A stretch of 13,629 nucleotides of DNA from Mariprofundaceae bacterium (GCA_030950865.1 JAUZQR010000418.1:1-13629); one strand, 5' to 3'; positions 1-7,746 are shown, numbered from the stretch's first letter. Made by a program: numbers and translations. The notes: generated by a model from the sequence alone, not told the origin.

Positions 1-39
1 CGTGTCGCCAGTGTAGCGGATTCTCCAAAAGAAGATTAG
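1..39 (+). CDS. Possible C-terminal end of an upstream gene (partial)
   Basis: Frame 1 is open from the window edge for 12 codons (RVASVADSPKED) and ends at TAG 37-39. That is 4 bp short of the stop codon of the convergent rsmA gene. Such close tail-to-tail packing fits the end of a real plus-strand gene entering from the left. The stretch is too short to recognise a family and chance openness is quite possible, so the call is weak. Confidence 0.25.
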   Translation, partial: RVASVADSPKED

Positions 40-43
40 TTTA

Positions 44-847
44 TTATGGGTTGTAGACCTTGGTAATACGCGTCCAAGCCAGATAATCTAGCTGTTCGCC
101 TCTGCTACGAGGGTCAATGTCTATGGCTGTAAAATCATCGGCAGTTAATGAGCCTTTGAAGTTATTTAAAATGGTTTTGCGACGGTGGGCAAAACCCTTG
201 CGTACAGTTTTTTGCAATGTCTCAAAACTGCATGGTGGATTCTCGCCGTGCGGGGTAAATAATAACACAACGGAATGAACTTTTGGCGGTGGCGAAAATG
301 CCCCTGGCGGCAATAAGAGTAAACGTTTTACATGATAATGGTGGCGAGCCAATACCGACAAACCGCCATATGTTTTGCTGCCTGGCGGTGCCATGATGCG
401 ATCGCCCACTTCACGTTGATACATCAAAACCATGCCGCCTGAAAGGTTATGGCTGGTAAGTTGGGCGGTCAGGGGGCCACTGATATTGTAAGGTAGATTG
501 CCTGTAATCCATTCGGGCTGGGATTGCGCCACAGTTTGTTCTAATACCTTAAGCACATCGCCATGTACCACACTTAACTGAGTTTGTTTAATGGAATGTT
601 CTGCCCAAATGTTCGCAAAACGGTTGTCTTTTTCAATCACGGTCAGTGCACCAACACGCTGTAATAAGGCATGTGTAATTGCGCCAGGTCCAGGTCCAAT
701 CTCAATGGCTGATGCACCGCTGGGCACAGCATGGGCAATCTTGGCGATGGCACGCTGGTCACGCAAAAAATGTTGCCCGAGTGCTTTGTTGGCTTTGAGT
801 TTGGGGGAAGTGTCATCCTGCATAAGCGCAAGGCTAACCATTCGCAT
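44..847 (-). CDS. rsmA: 16S rRNA (adenine(1518)-N6/adenine(1519)-N6)-dimethyltransferase RsmA (KsgA)
   Basis: This SAM-dependent enzyme dimethylates two adjacent adenines in the 3'-terminal hairpin of 16S rRNA during late 30S assembly in the cytoplasm. The 267-residue product has the family's features in order: KALGQHFLRD near residues 21-30, the SAM-binding motif EIGPGPG at 49-55, the acidic ribose-binding motif VIEKD at 70-74, GDVL at 96-99, and the catalytic NLPYN at 117-121. The C-terminal helical domain is complete (FSPPPKVHSVVLLF, then RRKTILNNF). Length is typical. The start is uncertain: ATG at 847, 841 and 823 are all in frame and none has a good Shine-Dalgarno. The Met at 823 gives an N-terminus (MQDDTSPKLKANKALGQ) closer to known homologues. 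The gene diverges from tpiA. Family assignment is secure. Confidence 0.96.
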   Translation of the reverse strand: MRMVSLALMQDDTSPKLKANKALGQHFLRDQRAIAKIAHAVPSGASAIEIGPGPGAITHALLQRVGALTVIEKDNRFANIWAEHSIKQTQLSVVHGDVLKVLEQTVAQSQPEWITGNLPYNISGPLTAQLTSHNLSGGMVLMYQREVGDRIMAPPGSKTYGGLSVLARHHYHVKRLLLLPPGAFSPPPKVHSVVLLFTPHGENPPCSFETLQKTVRKGFAHRRKTILNNFKGSLTADDFTAIDIDPRSRGEQLDYLAWTRITKVYNP

Positions 848-860
848 GCCGCTAGACTAT

Positions 861-961
861 GCATACTTATAAGCCTTTGAATATTGATAAAGATGGTTTT
901 TGCTGCTTATTTGCAGGAAAATTGGAACGATAAACATTATTGCAACAGGCTTTAAGTATGC
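861..961. repeat. Imperfect inverted repeat between rsmA and tpiA
   Basis: The left arm at 861-876 reads GCATACTTATAAGCCT. The right arm at 947-961 reads AGGCTTTAAGTATGC, which is its reverse complement apart from one missing base. The arms lie about 70 bp apart in the divergent intergenic region, one near each gene's upstream side. They could be mirrored promoter elements or a pair of operator half-sites. No regulator family is recognised. Confidence 0.45.
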
Positions 962-977
962 TTATATAGAGTTTTCC

Positions 978-1005
978 TTGCCTTGTGGTCAGGATTTCTT
1001 ACACT
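978..1005 (+). promoter_or_regulatory. Candidate sigma70-type promoter of tpiA-secG
   Basis: TTGCCT at 978-983 and TACACT at 1000-1005 lie 16 bp apart and are followed by a GC-rich stretch (TCGCGCCC). This resembles the discriminator of growth-rate-regulated promoters. It would start transcription near 1012, giving a leader of about 43 nt. A second weaker candidate lies upstream: TTGCAA 940-945, 17 bp, TATATA 963-968. Both match the consensus at only four of six positions per box, so either or neither could be the real one. Confidence 0.4.
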
Positions 1006-1054
1006 TCGCGCCCATTTTGCGCTTTGTTTTGCGTAAATCTTGAAGGAGGAAACG

Positions 1055-1801
1055 ATGGCAAATGCAACACGTTGTTTGATTGCAGGAAACTGGAAAATGA
1101 ATGGCACCCTTCAAGAATCACTTGATTTTGTTGATGATTTGGGTGCGAACCCTGCACCAGAGCATGTGGAAGTTGCATTGATGCCACCATTTACATTGTT
1201 GCATCCATTGGCATTTCCTTTTAGTGAAAAAGATGTGCGTTTGGGTGCTCAGAGCATGTATTGTGAAGTAAGTGGCGCTTTTACAGGCTCGATTTCGCCT
1301 TTGATGTTGCGTGATGCTGGCTGTCACTATGTGATTTTGGGTCACTCAGAGCGTCGCGATATTCAACATGAAAGCAATGCATTGATTCGTAAGAAATTGG
1401 GCATGGCTTGGGAACATGGTTTGGAGCCAATTTTGTGTATTGGTGAGCACTTGGAAGAGCGTGAAAGTGGCAAAACCAATGAAGTTTTGAAAGAGCAGTT
1501 AAGCGTATTGGAAGGTGTTGAAGCAGGTGTTCCTCTGACCGTGGCTTATGAACCTGTCTGGGCGATTGGTACAGGCAAAACTGCTAGCCCTGAACAGGTG
1601 AAAGAAACGCACGCCTTTGTGCATGAAGAGCTTTCGCGTTTGGGGCATGATTGTCGTGTATTGTATGGTGGTAGTGTAAATCCTGGTAATGCGGCTGAAT
1701 TATTGGCTTGCGATGGTGTTGAAGGTGCTTTGGTTGGTGGAGCTAGCTTAAAAGCAGATTCATTTATGGAGCTTATTGAGGCGGCTGCAAAGCTTGCTTA
1801 A
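1055..1801 (+). CDS. tpiA: Triosephosphate isomerase
   Basis: This enzyme interconverts dihydroxyacetone phosphate and glyceraldehyde 3-phosphate in glycolysis and gluconeogenesis, normally as a cytoplasmic dimer. From ATG 1055 it is 248 residues, the usual length. Visible active-site elements are GNWKMN at 11-16 (Asn12, Lys14), the catalytic His97 in ILGHSER, the catalytic base Glu166 in YEPVWAIGTG, the flexible phosphate loop AIGTGKT at 170-176, and the phosphate-binding GGSV at 205-208. The frame is open back to a TTG at 1040. The strong AAGGAGGA at 1043-1050, 4 bp before ATG 1055, fixes the start there. secG follows after 56 bp on the same strand, a common arrangement, so the two are probably co-transcribed. 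Confidence 0.97.
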   Translation: MANATRCLIAGNWKMNGTLQESLDFVDDLGANPAPEHVEVALMPPFTLLHPLAFPFSEKDVRLGAQSMYCEVSGAFTGSISPLMLRDAGCHYVILGHSERRDIQHESNALIRKKLGMAWEHGLEPILCIGEHLEERESGKTNEVLKEQLSVLEGVEAGVPLTVAYEPVWAIGTGKTASPEQVKETHAFVHEELSRLGHDCRVLYGGSVNPGNAAELLACDGVEGALVGGASLKADSFMELIEAAAKLA

Positions 1802-1807
1802 CAAATA

Positions 1808-1821
1808 CTGCAAGGTTGCAG
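1808..1821 (+). other. Small hairpin in the tpiA-secG spacer
   Basis: CTGCAAGGTTGCAG is a perfect short palindrome with a GG centre, which folds as a 5-bp stem with loop AGGT. It starts 7 bp after the tpiA stop and has no T-run behind it. It is therefore not an intrinsic terminator. At most it is an intercistronic processing or stabilising hairpin, and chance is a fair alternative. Confidence 0.3.
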
Positions 1822-1857
1822 TGTGTATTGAATTGAAGATTTACAGGAGATAGAAAA

Positions 1858-2241
1858 ATGGAAACAGTGTTATTGGCGGTACATGTGATGGTCGCCGTAC
1901 TGTTGGTTGTGGTTGTATTGATTCAGCGTGGTCAAGGCGCAGATATGGGCGTGTCATTTGGCGGTGGTGGTGCGCAAACCTTATTTGGAAGTCGTGGTTC
2001 AGGCTCATTTTTGGGTAAATTAACAGGTGGCTTGGCAGCAGTTTTTATGACAACAAGTTTGAGCCTAGCATTTTTTACACAGCAAGAAGCAGGCTCTGTG
2101 GTGGAGCGTAATGTTGCGCCTATTGAGAGTTTGCCTGCATCTGGTGGAGCTACTTCAGAAGTGCCTGCTGGTTTTGACCCAGCGGCATTGAAATCGGATG
2201 CTCCTGCTGGAAAATCAGACGTATTACCTGCAGCAGAGTAA
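1858..2241 (+). CDS. secG: Preprotein translocase subunit SecG
   Basis: SecG is the small inner-membrane subunit of the SecYEG protein-export channel and assists SecA-driven translocation. The 127-residue product has a first membrane helix at about residues 4-23, then the conserved cytoplasmic loop QRGQGADMGVSFGGGGAQTLFGSRGSGS without its ends altered. A second helix follows at about 56-74 (LTGGLAAVFMTTSLSLAFF). The remaining tail of about 50 residues is rich in Ala, Pro, Ser and Gly and low in complexity, as is usual for proteobacterial SecG. AGGAGA at 1845-1850 precedes the ATG by 7 bp. The gene lies directly downstream of tpiA and ahead of a strong terminator. No tRNA gene follows, unlike in some relatives. 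Confidence 0.95.
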   Translation: METVLLAVHVMVAVLLVVVVLIQRGQGADMGVSFGGGGAQTLFGSRGSGSFLGKLTGGLAAVFMTTSLSLAFFTQQEAGSVVERNVAPIESLPASGGATSEVPAGFDPAALKSDAPAGKSDVLPAAE

Positions 2242-2290
2242 TATCTACTTGAGTTACTAACAATAGTAGTTAGTCATATGCTTAGAATGG

Positions 2291-2326
2291 AAAAAAGCCT
2301 GTAAACGTAAGTTTACAGGCTTTTTT
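2291..2326. terminator. Bidirectional intrinsic terminator between secG and the helicase gene
   Basis: The arm AAAAAAGCCTGTAAAC at 2291-2306 is perfectly complementary to 2311-2326 and encloses a GTAA tetraloop. The T-run continues to 2328. The A-run on one side becomes a U-run on the other strand. It can therefore terminate plus-strand secG (stop 50 bp upstream) and the convergent minus-strand helicase gene (stop at 2346, 20 bp away). Confidence 0.93.
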
Positions 2327-2345
2327 TTGTATTACTTAAGGTTGT

Positions 2346-3644
2346 TTATCCGTTTCGAGATCTATTTCCAGAAGCCCGTGAGCGGTTTTGCTTAGGTTTT
2401 CGACTTGCACTATTTGCATTGCCTGTACTTGGTCTACGTCGACGCTGATGTGAACCGCGGCGCTGCTTTTGCTCTTGTGCTTCTTTTTGTGCGACCTTGA
2501 TGTCTTCAGGGTCAGGCTCAAAGCCTGCAATAGCAACTTTGGGAATAGCTTTTTTAATCAAGCGTTCAATGCCATATAACAACTTATCTTCATCGGCGCT
2601 TACCAAAGATACGGCTTCACCTGTATTACCAGCGCGACCAGTGCGCCCAATACGATGCACATAATCTTCGGAAACATTGGGTAACTCATAGTTTACGACA
2701 TGCGGCAGCTGATCAATATCAAGCCCGCGTGCTGCAATGTCTGTCGCGACTAGTACACGAATATTGCCCGCTTTAAACCCTGCCAAGGCCTTGGTGCGTG
2801 CAGTTTGGCTTTTATTACCATGAATCGCAGCTGCGCCAATACCATCACTTTCCAATTGTTTGGTGAGTCGGTTGGCACCATGTTTGGTCTTTGTAAATAC
2901 CAAGACTTGTTGCCATTCGCCTTCTGAAATGAGCTTGGATAATAAGGCACGTTTCTTTGCTTTACTGACAGGGTGAATGACTTGCGTAACCTGATGTGAC
3001 GTTTCATTGCGTGCTACTTCAACATAGACAGGTGATTTTAAGAAACCTTGTGCAAGTTTCTTAATTTCTTCTGAAAATGTTGCTGAAAAAAGTAAATTTT
3101 GACGTTTTTGTGGTAATAACTTTAATACACGTCGAATATCATGAATAAAACCCATGTCCAACATACGGTCAGCTTCATCAAGCACGAAAAATTCAATCTG
3201 TGACAGGTCTACTTCACGTTGGTTGGCTAAATCAAGCAGGCGACCAGGTGTGGCAACCAAAATATCAATACCACGACGCAACTTTTGAATTTGTGGGTTG
3301 ATACCCACACCTCCAAATACAACGGTTGAACGTATGGGTGTATATTTACCATATGTAGAAACGCTTTCAGCAACTTGTGCAGCCAATTCGCGGGTTGGTG
3401 TTAAAACTAAGGCGCGTATTTTTTTCTTGCGCCCACGTTCGGGATGGTTTTTTTGCATGATATTTAACATAGGCAAGGTAAAACCAGCTGTTTTTCCTGT
3501 TCCTGTTTGTGCACCAGCCAAAACATCATGTCCATCAAGGATGACAGGAATGGATTGTGCTTGTACTGGGGTTGGCTTGGTATAGCCCTGATCTGCAACA
3601 GCGCGAAGAATTTCGGCTGATAGGTCTAATTTTTCAAATGACAT
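2346..3644 (-). CDS. rhlE: DEAD-box ATP-dependent RNA helicase, RhlE-like
   Basis: This is an ATP-dependent RNA unwinding enzyme of superfamily 2, with likely roles in ribosome assembly or mRNA turnover. All core motifs are present in the 432-residue product. They are the Q motif with its Phe (FEKLDL) and [10 protein letters not shown] at 25-34, motif I AQTGTGKT at 45-52, Ia PTRELA at 83-88, Ib TPGR at 132-135, II DEAD at 156-159, and III SAT at 187-189. Then come IV LVFTKTK near 248, [12 protein letters not shown] at 300-310, and [10 protein letters not shown] at 330-337. The tail after about 385 is Arg/Lys/Ser/Asn-rich and probably disordered and RNA-binding, as in RhlE proteins. The ATG at 3644 has a weak GGAAA about 11 bp upstream. 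RhlE is the best subfamily guess; other DEAD-box subfamilies (e.g. DbpA, SrmB) fit less well. Confidence 0.9.
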   Translation of the reverse strand: MSFEKLDLSAEILRAVADQGYTKPTPVQAQSIPVILDGHDVLAGAQTGTGKTAGFTLPMLNIMQKNHPERGRKKKIRALVLTPTRELAAQVAESVSTYGKYTPIRSTVVFGGVGINPQIQKLRRGIDILVATPGRLLDLANQREVDLSQIEFFVLDEADRMLDMGFIHDIRRVLKLLPQKRQNLLFSATFSEEIKKLAQGFLKSPVYVEVARNETSHQVTQVIHPVSKAKKRALLSKLISEGEWQQVLVFTKTKHGANRLTKQLESDGIGAAAIHGNKSQTARTKALAGFKAGNIRVLVATDIAARGLDIDQLPHVVNYELPNVSEDYVHRIGRTGRAGNTGEAVSLVSADEDKLLYGIERLIKKAIPKVAIAGFEPDPEDIKVAQKEAQEQKQRRGSHQRRRRPSTGNANSASRKPKQNRSRASGNRSRNG

Positions 3645-3660
3645 GTGTGTTTATTTCCAT

Positions 3661-3728
3661 TGTGCTCGAAAAAAGAATTCACTGAATATGTTGAGCACAT
3701 TAATTTCCGATTCGCCAAACATCAGTGA
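3661..3728 (-). promoter_or_regulatory. Interleaved complementary repeats in the helicase leader
   Basis: On the minus strand, TCACTGA (3728-3722) pairs with TCAGTGA (3685-3679), and TGTGCTC (3699-3693) pairs with GAGCACA (3667-3661). The order is first arm A, first arm B, second arm A, second arm B. The two 7-bp stems therefore either form a pseudoknot or exclude each other. The last arm ends 16 nt before the helicase ATG. This could be a structured 5' leader. Two chance 7-bp matches in this length are not very improbable, so the function is inferred only. The rest of 3645-3840 shows an A/T-rich stretch and no confident promoter. Confidence 0.3.
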
Positions 3729-3840
3729 GTGTTGGTTGCGATAAAGAAAAGATATTTCTTTTAGGAGCCTCGCAATATGCAAGAATTTGTTAGAATAACA
3801 AGGTTTTTTATTTAATTTGTGTGAACTCTTGCTTATAGAT

Positions 3841-4143
3841 TTAGCTGTTAATCATGCCAATTGCCAAATGTTGCAGGCTTTGTACAAGAAAATTTTGTAA
3901 AAAGAAAATCACCATGAGTAGAATAATGGGTGATAAATCCATGCCGCCTAAATAGGGAACGCGTCGACGTATGGGAAATAATAGAGGCTCTGATAACTGG
4001 TTAATCATGCGTACAATCGGATTATATGGGTCAGGTGAAACCCATGATAATACAGCGCGGGCAATAACGATAATCATGGCTAAGAATAAAATCATATCCA
4101 ATACACTGGCTAGTGCTTGCAAGAAATAGCCCATATAAATCAT
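3841..4143 (-). CDS. YggT family membrane protein
   Basis: This is a small inner-membrane protein of the YggT family, whose precise role is unclear; it is linked to envelope or osmotic functions in some bacteria. The 100-residue product has one YggT unit: a helix at about residues 8-34, the conserved SWVSPDPYNPIVRMINQLSEP at about 33-53 in which the SEPLLFPIRR end is diagnostic, and a second helix at about 70-90. Many enterobacterial homologues are about twice as long with two units. This is the single-unit form. Its ATG overlaps the proC stop by 4 bp (ATGA), so translation is coupled. Met4 is an alternative start. No convincing terminator is seen downstream. Confidence 0.88.
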   Translation of the reverse strand: MIYMGYFLQALASVLDMILFLAMIIVIARAVLSWVSPDPYNPIVRMINQLSEPLLFPIRRRVPYLGGMDLSPIILLMVIFFLQNFLVQSLQHLAIGMINS

Positions 4144-4946
4144 GCTGCTAACTCCTTGGAACGTTTGCTTGCTGCTGCCACACCTTTGCGTACGGCATCG
4201 GGGAATCCACCTTCATACATTTCATCCAATGCTGCTTGTGTTGTGCCGCCTGGACTGGTGACTTGAGCGCGCAAATCAGCAGCGTTACGACCACTTTCAA
4301 CCAACATTTTTCCAGAGCCTAAGGCAGTTTGAGAAGCCAATTTTGCAGCCAACTCTTTGGATAGTCCCAAAGATTCACCTGCAGCTTGCATCACCTCTGC
4401 GAGCAAAAAGAAATAAGCAGGACCGCTACCAGATACAGCAGTGACAGCATGTAGGTGTTTTTCTTCATCTACCCATGCTGTCTCTCCAGATGCCGCAAGA
4501 ATATACTCTGCTCGCTTTTTATGTGTTGTATCAGCATCACTAAATAGTACCGACATGCCTGCGCCAACCAAGGCAGGCGTATTGGGCATGACCCGTACTA
4601 GACCAATGTTTGCTGAATCTAAGAATCGTTTTAAGCGAGCCGTATCAACGCCTGCTGCAATGCTAATCACAGTTGTGTTTGCAGGAATTTGTTCCGCAAT
4701 GCCTGCTAGTGCGGTATTCATTTGTTGGGGTTTTACTGCGAGTACTAAGATGTCGGCACTGGTAATAGCAGATGCATTGTTGCTATTTACTGTGACATCA
4801 TAGCGTTGATGTAAATCATTCAAACGACTTTCATTGATGTCAGAAACACAAATATGCTGACTGTTGTGTCCTGATTGGGTCAGGCCAGAAATCAAGGCTT
4901 CTGCCATATTTCCGCCGCCGATAAATGTGATGTTTAAATGTTGCAT
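4140..4946 (-). CDS. proC: Pyrroline-5-carboxylate reductase
   Basis: This enzyme carries out the last step of proline biosynthesis, NAD(P)H-dependent reduction of 1-pyrroline-5-carboxylate to L-proline, in the cytoplasm. The 268-residue product is full length. The N-terminal Rossmann motif is FIGGGNMA at 8-15, followed by LAVKPQQM at 69-76 and VRVMPNTPALVGAG at 117-130. The helical C-terminal dimer domain has the signature AVSGSGPAYFFLL at 170-182, then GSGKML at 210-215 and VTSPGGTTQAAL at 229-240. AAGG lies about 8 bp before the ATG. The gene starts 10 bp after the yggS stop and overlaps yggT. The yggS-proC-yggT order is a common proteobacterial arrangement. Confidence 0.96.
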   Translation of the reverse strand: MQHLNITFIGGGNMAEALISGLTQSGHNSQHICVSDINESRLNDLHQRYDVTVNSNNASAITSADILVLAVKPQQMNTALAGIAEQIPANTTVISIAAGVDTARLKRFLDSANIGLVRVMPNTPALVGAGMSVLFSDADTTHKKRAEYILAASGETAWVDEEKHLHAVTAVSGSGPAYFFLLAEVMQAAGESLGLSKELAAKLASQTALGSGKMLVESGRNAADLRAQVTSPGGTTQAALDEMYEGGFPDAVRKGVAAASKRSKELAA

Positions 4947-4956
4947 GGTCTGCCTT

Positions 4957-5610
4957 TTATTCGCTGTTTTGGTGTGCTTCTATGGATTCAAACAAGGTGC
5001 TGCCCAAACGCACCATGGTTGCTCCTTCTTGTACCGCAATCTCCCAATCGCCACTCATCCCCATACATAATTCGCTAATTGTGCCATATTTTTGTTGCAA
5101 GTCATCCCGCAGTTTACGCAAAAGCTTGAATGCAGGTGCGGGGTCAGTGTTTTTAGCAGCCATGCCCATTAAGCCAATAATGTTTAACTGTTTTATGGAG
5201 GACACGGCTGCATATAGCTCTGACAACGCTTTTGGTTGTACGCCCTGTTTTTGTGACTCGCCTGAAATATTGACCTGAATCAATACAGGTAATGTGCGCT
5301 CTCCCATATGTTTGGCAACAGCTTGCGCTGTTTCTAAATCAGCAAGTGAATGCCACATACAGGCATATTGCGCGACATACTTGGCCTTATTTTTTTGTAA
5401 TGGACCAATAAAGTGCCATTGTGCATGAGGGAACTTTATTGCTCGGTCGCGTAGATTTTGAGGCCTTGATTCAGCAAAATCAACTTGCCCAGCATTGAGT
5501 AGGGTTTGAACAGCCTCATCGGATGTATATTTTGATACAGCCAATAGACGCGTGTGGCTGGCAGCCAATGTCGAACAAATATCAGACCATGTTTGAACTA
5601 ACTGACTCAC
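4957..5610 (-). CDS. YggS/PLPBP-family pyridoxal phosphate homeostasis protein
   Basis: This is a cytoplasmic PLP-binding protein with the fold-type III (alanine racemase-like) barrel. It has no known catalytic activity and acts in vitamin B6 and amino-acid homeostasis. Numbered from the GTG at 5610 (217 residues), the PLP lysine is Lys27 in LLAVSKYT. FAESRPQN at 45-52 corresponds to the usual FGENYVQE. WHFIGPLQKNK is at 65-75, VNISGESQKQG at 113-123, and the phosphate-binding region MGMSGDWEIAV at 183-193 is followed by MVRLGSTLF at 199-207. The frame is open back to an ATG at 5682. That start would add 24 non-homologous residues lying over the preceding gene. GTG 5610 overlaps the TGA of that gene as GTGA, so it is the preferred coupled start. 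The FAESR variant in place of FGEN is slightly unusual. Confidence 0.9.
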   Translation of the reverse strand: MSQLVQTWSDICSTLAASHTRLLAVSKYTSDEAVQTLLNAGQVDFAESRPQNLRDRAIKFPHAQWHFIGPLQKNKAKYVAQYACMWHSLADLETAQAVAKHMGERTLPVLIQVNISGESQKQGVQPKALSELYAAVSSIKQLNIIGLMGMAAKNTDPAPAFKLLRKLRDDLQQKYGTISELCMGMSGDWEIAVQEGATMVRLGSTLFESIEAHQNSE

Positions 5611-6725
5611 TTGCTTGCTGCTCGCCCCATTAAAACTGACAAAATGGTATAAAATACGACGGACTGGCCCAATAATAACCATACGCTAATAATCGGGCTT
5701 TTGACCAAAGCCAATGCTGCCAGCCCAACCATGCATGAGAATCCTATAATAAGCATAACAGCTTGTATTTGTGAGCAGCCCAAATCCATCAGCCTATGGT
5801 GTAAATGGTCGCGCCCGACATATTCAATCCACTCGCGGGCATTGCGAACATCACCACGTCTAATGCGTGCAACGGTGGTATGAATCATGTCAAAAATCAT
5901 TACTGAGAAAATAAGTAATGGTGCGGCATGGGCTTTGATTGCGCCATCAGAAGACCAATCACCCATAACGGCAATAGCAGCCATCATCCAACCCAAATAT
6001 GTGCTGCCTACATCACCCAAGAAGCTTCGTGCAGGTGTTTGGTATCGGGCATTATCAGGCAAGAAACCAATAGCACCACCAGCCAAAGCTAGGCATAAAA
6101 AAAGCATATATATTTGACCCGTGTGCCATGCCAATAGACCCATCAATAGGCATGTGGTTGCAGCCAGTGAAGAAGCTAGACCATTGATACCATCAAGGAA
6201 GTTAAATGCGTTGGTGATGCCGATAATCCAGAGCGCTGTGACAGCGTACTCTAAGCCATATCCCCACCAAGTATCGGGCGCAAAATCAACATGTACACCC
6301 GCAGCCATTAATATACCCAATGCTATAAGTTGTCCTAAAAGTTTTATAGATGCTGATAATTCATGAATATCATCCCATAAAGATAAACCGCCAACGATTA
6401 AGGCGGATATACATACGCCTTTTAGCTCAATGGAATAATTGAAGTTCAAAAAGAGTGTGAGGTTGACTGCTAAAATAACCGATAGCCCGCCAATGCGTGG
6501 GGTTACAGTGGCATGTACACGTCTGGCATCAGGCACATCCAATGCACCTACTTTGTGCGCCAATATAATCACGTAAGGCATCAAACCATAAGCAATCAAA
6601 CATGAAGCCATGGCTAAGAAAAAACCTTGCGTGAATAAACCATGTAATGGCCAAGGAAAGGCGAGCATTAAGCCTAAAAACAAGCCAATATTTCGCGTAA
6701 GTGTACGATCTAGTATTGCAAACAT
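5607..6725 (-). CDS. WecA/MraY-family polyprenyl-phosphate sugar-1-phosphate transferase
   Basis: This is a predicted multi-pass inner-membrane enzyme that moves a (likely N-acetylamino)sugar-1-phosphate from a UDP-sugar onto undecaprenyl phosphate, the priming step of a glycan. The 372-residue product has about ten hydrophobic helices. The family's cytoplasmic motifs are VPDARRVHATVTPRIGG at 64-80, the Asp pair in LWDDI at 116-120, NAFNFLDGINGLA at 172-184, FLGDVGS at 235-241, and the His-rich GRDHLHHRL at 304-312 close to RIRRGD. The HLHHRLM loop resembles WecA rather than MraY, and the setting in a sugar locus supports this. The exact donor sugar cannot be read. It overlaps the upstream aminotransferase gene by 16 bp and yggS by 4 bp. 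Confidence 0.9.
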   Translation of the reverse strand: MFAILDRTLTRNIGLFLGLMLAFPWPLHGLFTQGFFLAMASCLIAYGLMPYVIILAHKVGALDVPDARRVHATVTPRIGGLSVILAVNLTLFLNFNYSIELKGVCISALIVGGLSLWDDIHELSASIKLLGQLIALGILMAAGVHVDFAPDTWWGYGLEYAVTALWIIGITNAFNFLDGINGLASSLAATTCLLMGLLAWHTGQIYMLFLCLALAGGAIGFLPDNARYQTPARSFLGDVGSTYLGWMMAAIAVMGDWSSDGAIKAHAAPLLIFSVMIFDMIHTTVARIRRGDVRNAREWIEYVGRDHLHHRLMDLGCSQIQAVMLIIGFSCMVGLAALALVKSPIISVWLLLGQSVVFYTILSVLMGRAASK

Positions 6726-7738
6726 GCCTTTAATCCTTGTTCATATTGTATATGTTCATCGTGGCTCATGGTCGGCAATAAAGGCAGCGATACGCAATCT
6801 TTCCATGCTTGATATGCGCCATCGCATAGCTCATCTGTAGCAAGGTTGAGAGGTTGCTGGACAGGTTTGCATGCAGCAATGCCATGCTGGCGCAAATGCT
6901 GAATACATGTTTCAGCATCACCGTGAGTGCGAATAATATAACGAAAAGCATTGCCAGTTTCTCGGTTGGCAATGCTTTGTACGTAGTTTTGAGGTAAGTG
7001 TTCATCCAACCATTGCATGTGTTGTTTGCGTTGAGACATGTCCTGTTGGCTGCATGCGAGCCTAGTTAAGGCCAAGCTCGCATGTATGTCTGAAAGTTGA
7101 TGATGACCGACATAGGTTTGTGTGAAATCGCCAGCATCAGGATTCGACATGGCGCGTACTTGTGTACAAATATTCTGCTCGCCCATCACCATGCCGCCAT
7201 AAGCACCGCCCCATGGTTTGGTTGCATAAAATGATGCGATAGCAATATCACCAAAACTACCCACAGGTTTTGCATCTAATGTTGCATCAGCAGCTTGGGC
7301 AATATCTTCAATCACAGGGCATGCCCAAGTTTCATTGACCAATGGTTCAACCATGCCGAATGGATGGACTAAAATAACAGCGTCCAGTTTGGCAGCAATA
7401 TCCCATGCTTTGTCGGCAGTAAGACGCAAATCATGTTTGCAATCCATGCAGATGGGTATGCAACCTGCAGCACGAACGGCAAACAATAAAGATGCGCAAG
7501 CATAGGCTGGAATACCAACATATTTAATACTTGTTTGCGTGGATAAAGCGCGAATAGCCAGCATAAGCGCACTGGTTCCAGAATCTACGGCAACAGCATC
7601 GTGGCATCCGATATGTTGAATAACAGTTTGTTCCAATAACTTTGCTTGCGCCCCTGATGCAGTATGCCCTGAAGCAATCACTGATTGCACAGATTCGGAA
7701 AAAGGTGTGTCAAAGATGGGGCGAGAGTGTGGAATCAT
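6710..7738 (-). CDS. DegT/DnrJ/EryC1/StrS-family aminotransferase
   Basis: This is a predicted PLP-dependent enzyme that transaminates a keto (nucleotide-)sugar to an amino sugar in the cytoplasm. Family features in the 342-residue product are IPHSRP at 2-7, the phosphate-binding VDSGTSAL at 51-58, VIEDIAQAADA at 142-152 with Asp145 contacting the pyridine nitrogen, and SFYATKPWGGAYGG at 169-182 with Lys174 as the Schiff-base lysine. It is somewhat shorter than usual (often about 360-390). The C-terminus is Cys-rich but in frame, with a plausible family ending (SLPLLPTMSHDEH). It starts 8 bp after the PIG-L stop. No strong Shine-Dalgarno lies at normal spacing, so it probably depends on translation from upstream. 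The substrate is unknown. Confidence 0.9.
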   Translation of the reverse strand: MIPHSRPIFDTPFSESVQSVIASGHTASGAQAKLLEQTVIQHIGCHDAVAVDSGTSALMLAIRALSTQTSIKYVGIPAYACASLLFAVRAAGCIPICMDCKHDLRLTADKAWDIAAKLDAVILVHPFGMVEPLVNETWACPVIEDIAQAADATLDAKPVGSFGDIAIASFYATKPWGGAYGGMVMGEQNICTQVRAMSNPDAGDFTQTYVGHHQLSDIHASLALTRLACSQQDMSQRKQHMQWLDEHLPQNYVQSIANRETGNAFRYIIRTHGDAETCIQHLRQHGIAACKPVQQPLNLATDELCDGAYQAWKDCVSLPLLPTMSHDEHIQYEQGLKACLQY

Positions 7739-7746
7739 GGTGTGAA

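Noticed and set aside
591..872. Plus-strand open frame opposite the 5' part of rsmA
   Set aside because: It covers the SAM-binding coding region of rsmA on the opposite strand and has no independent support.
1015..1033. Direct repeat TTTTGCG at 1015-1021 and 1027-1033 in the tpiA leader
   Set aside because: Only 7 bases, low complexity, and no known operator is recognised; chance is the simplest explanation.
2242..2290. tRNA gene after secG, as found in some bacteria
   Set aside because: The interval is under 50 bp, too short for a tRNA, and shows no cloverleaf elements before the terminator.
3787..3809. TTGTTA-GAA-TAACAA followed by GG and a T-run, as a terminator
   Set aside because: The stem is only 6 bp and A/T-rich, and the T-run lies on the plus strand, where no gene ends nearby. 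For the minus-strand yggT gene there is no U-run after it.
5607..6725. Assignment as MraY (peptidoglycan phospho-MurNAc-pentapeptide transferase)
   Set aside because: Surrounding genes are glycosyltransferases and sugar enzymes rather than mur genes, and the HLHHRLM loop and VPDARRVHATVTPRIGG stretch look like WecA-type enzymes.
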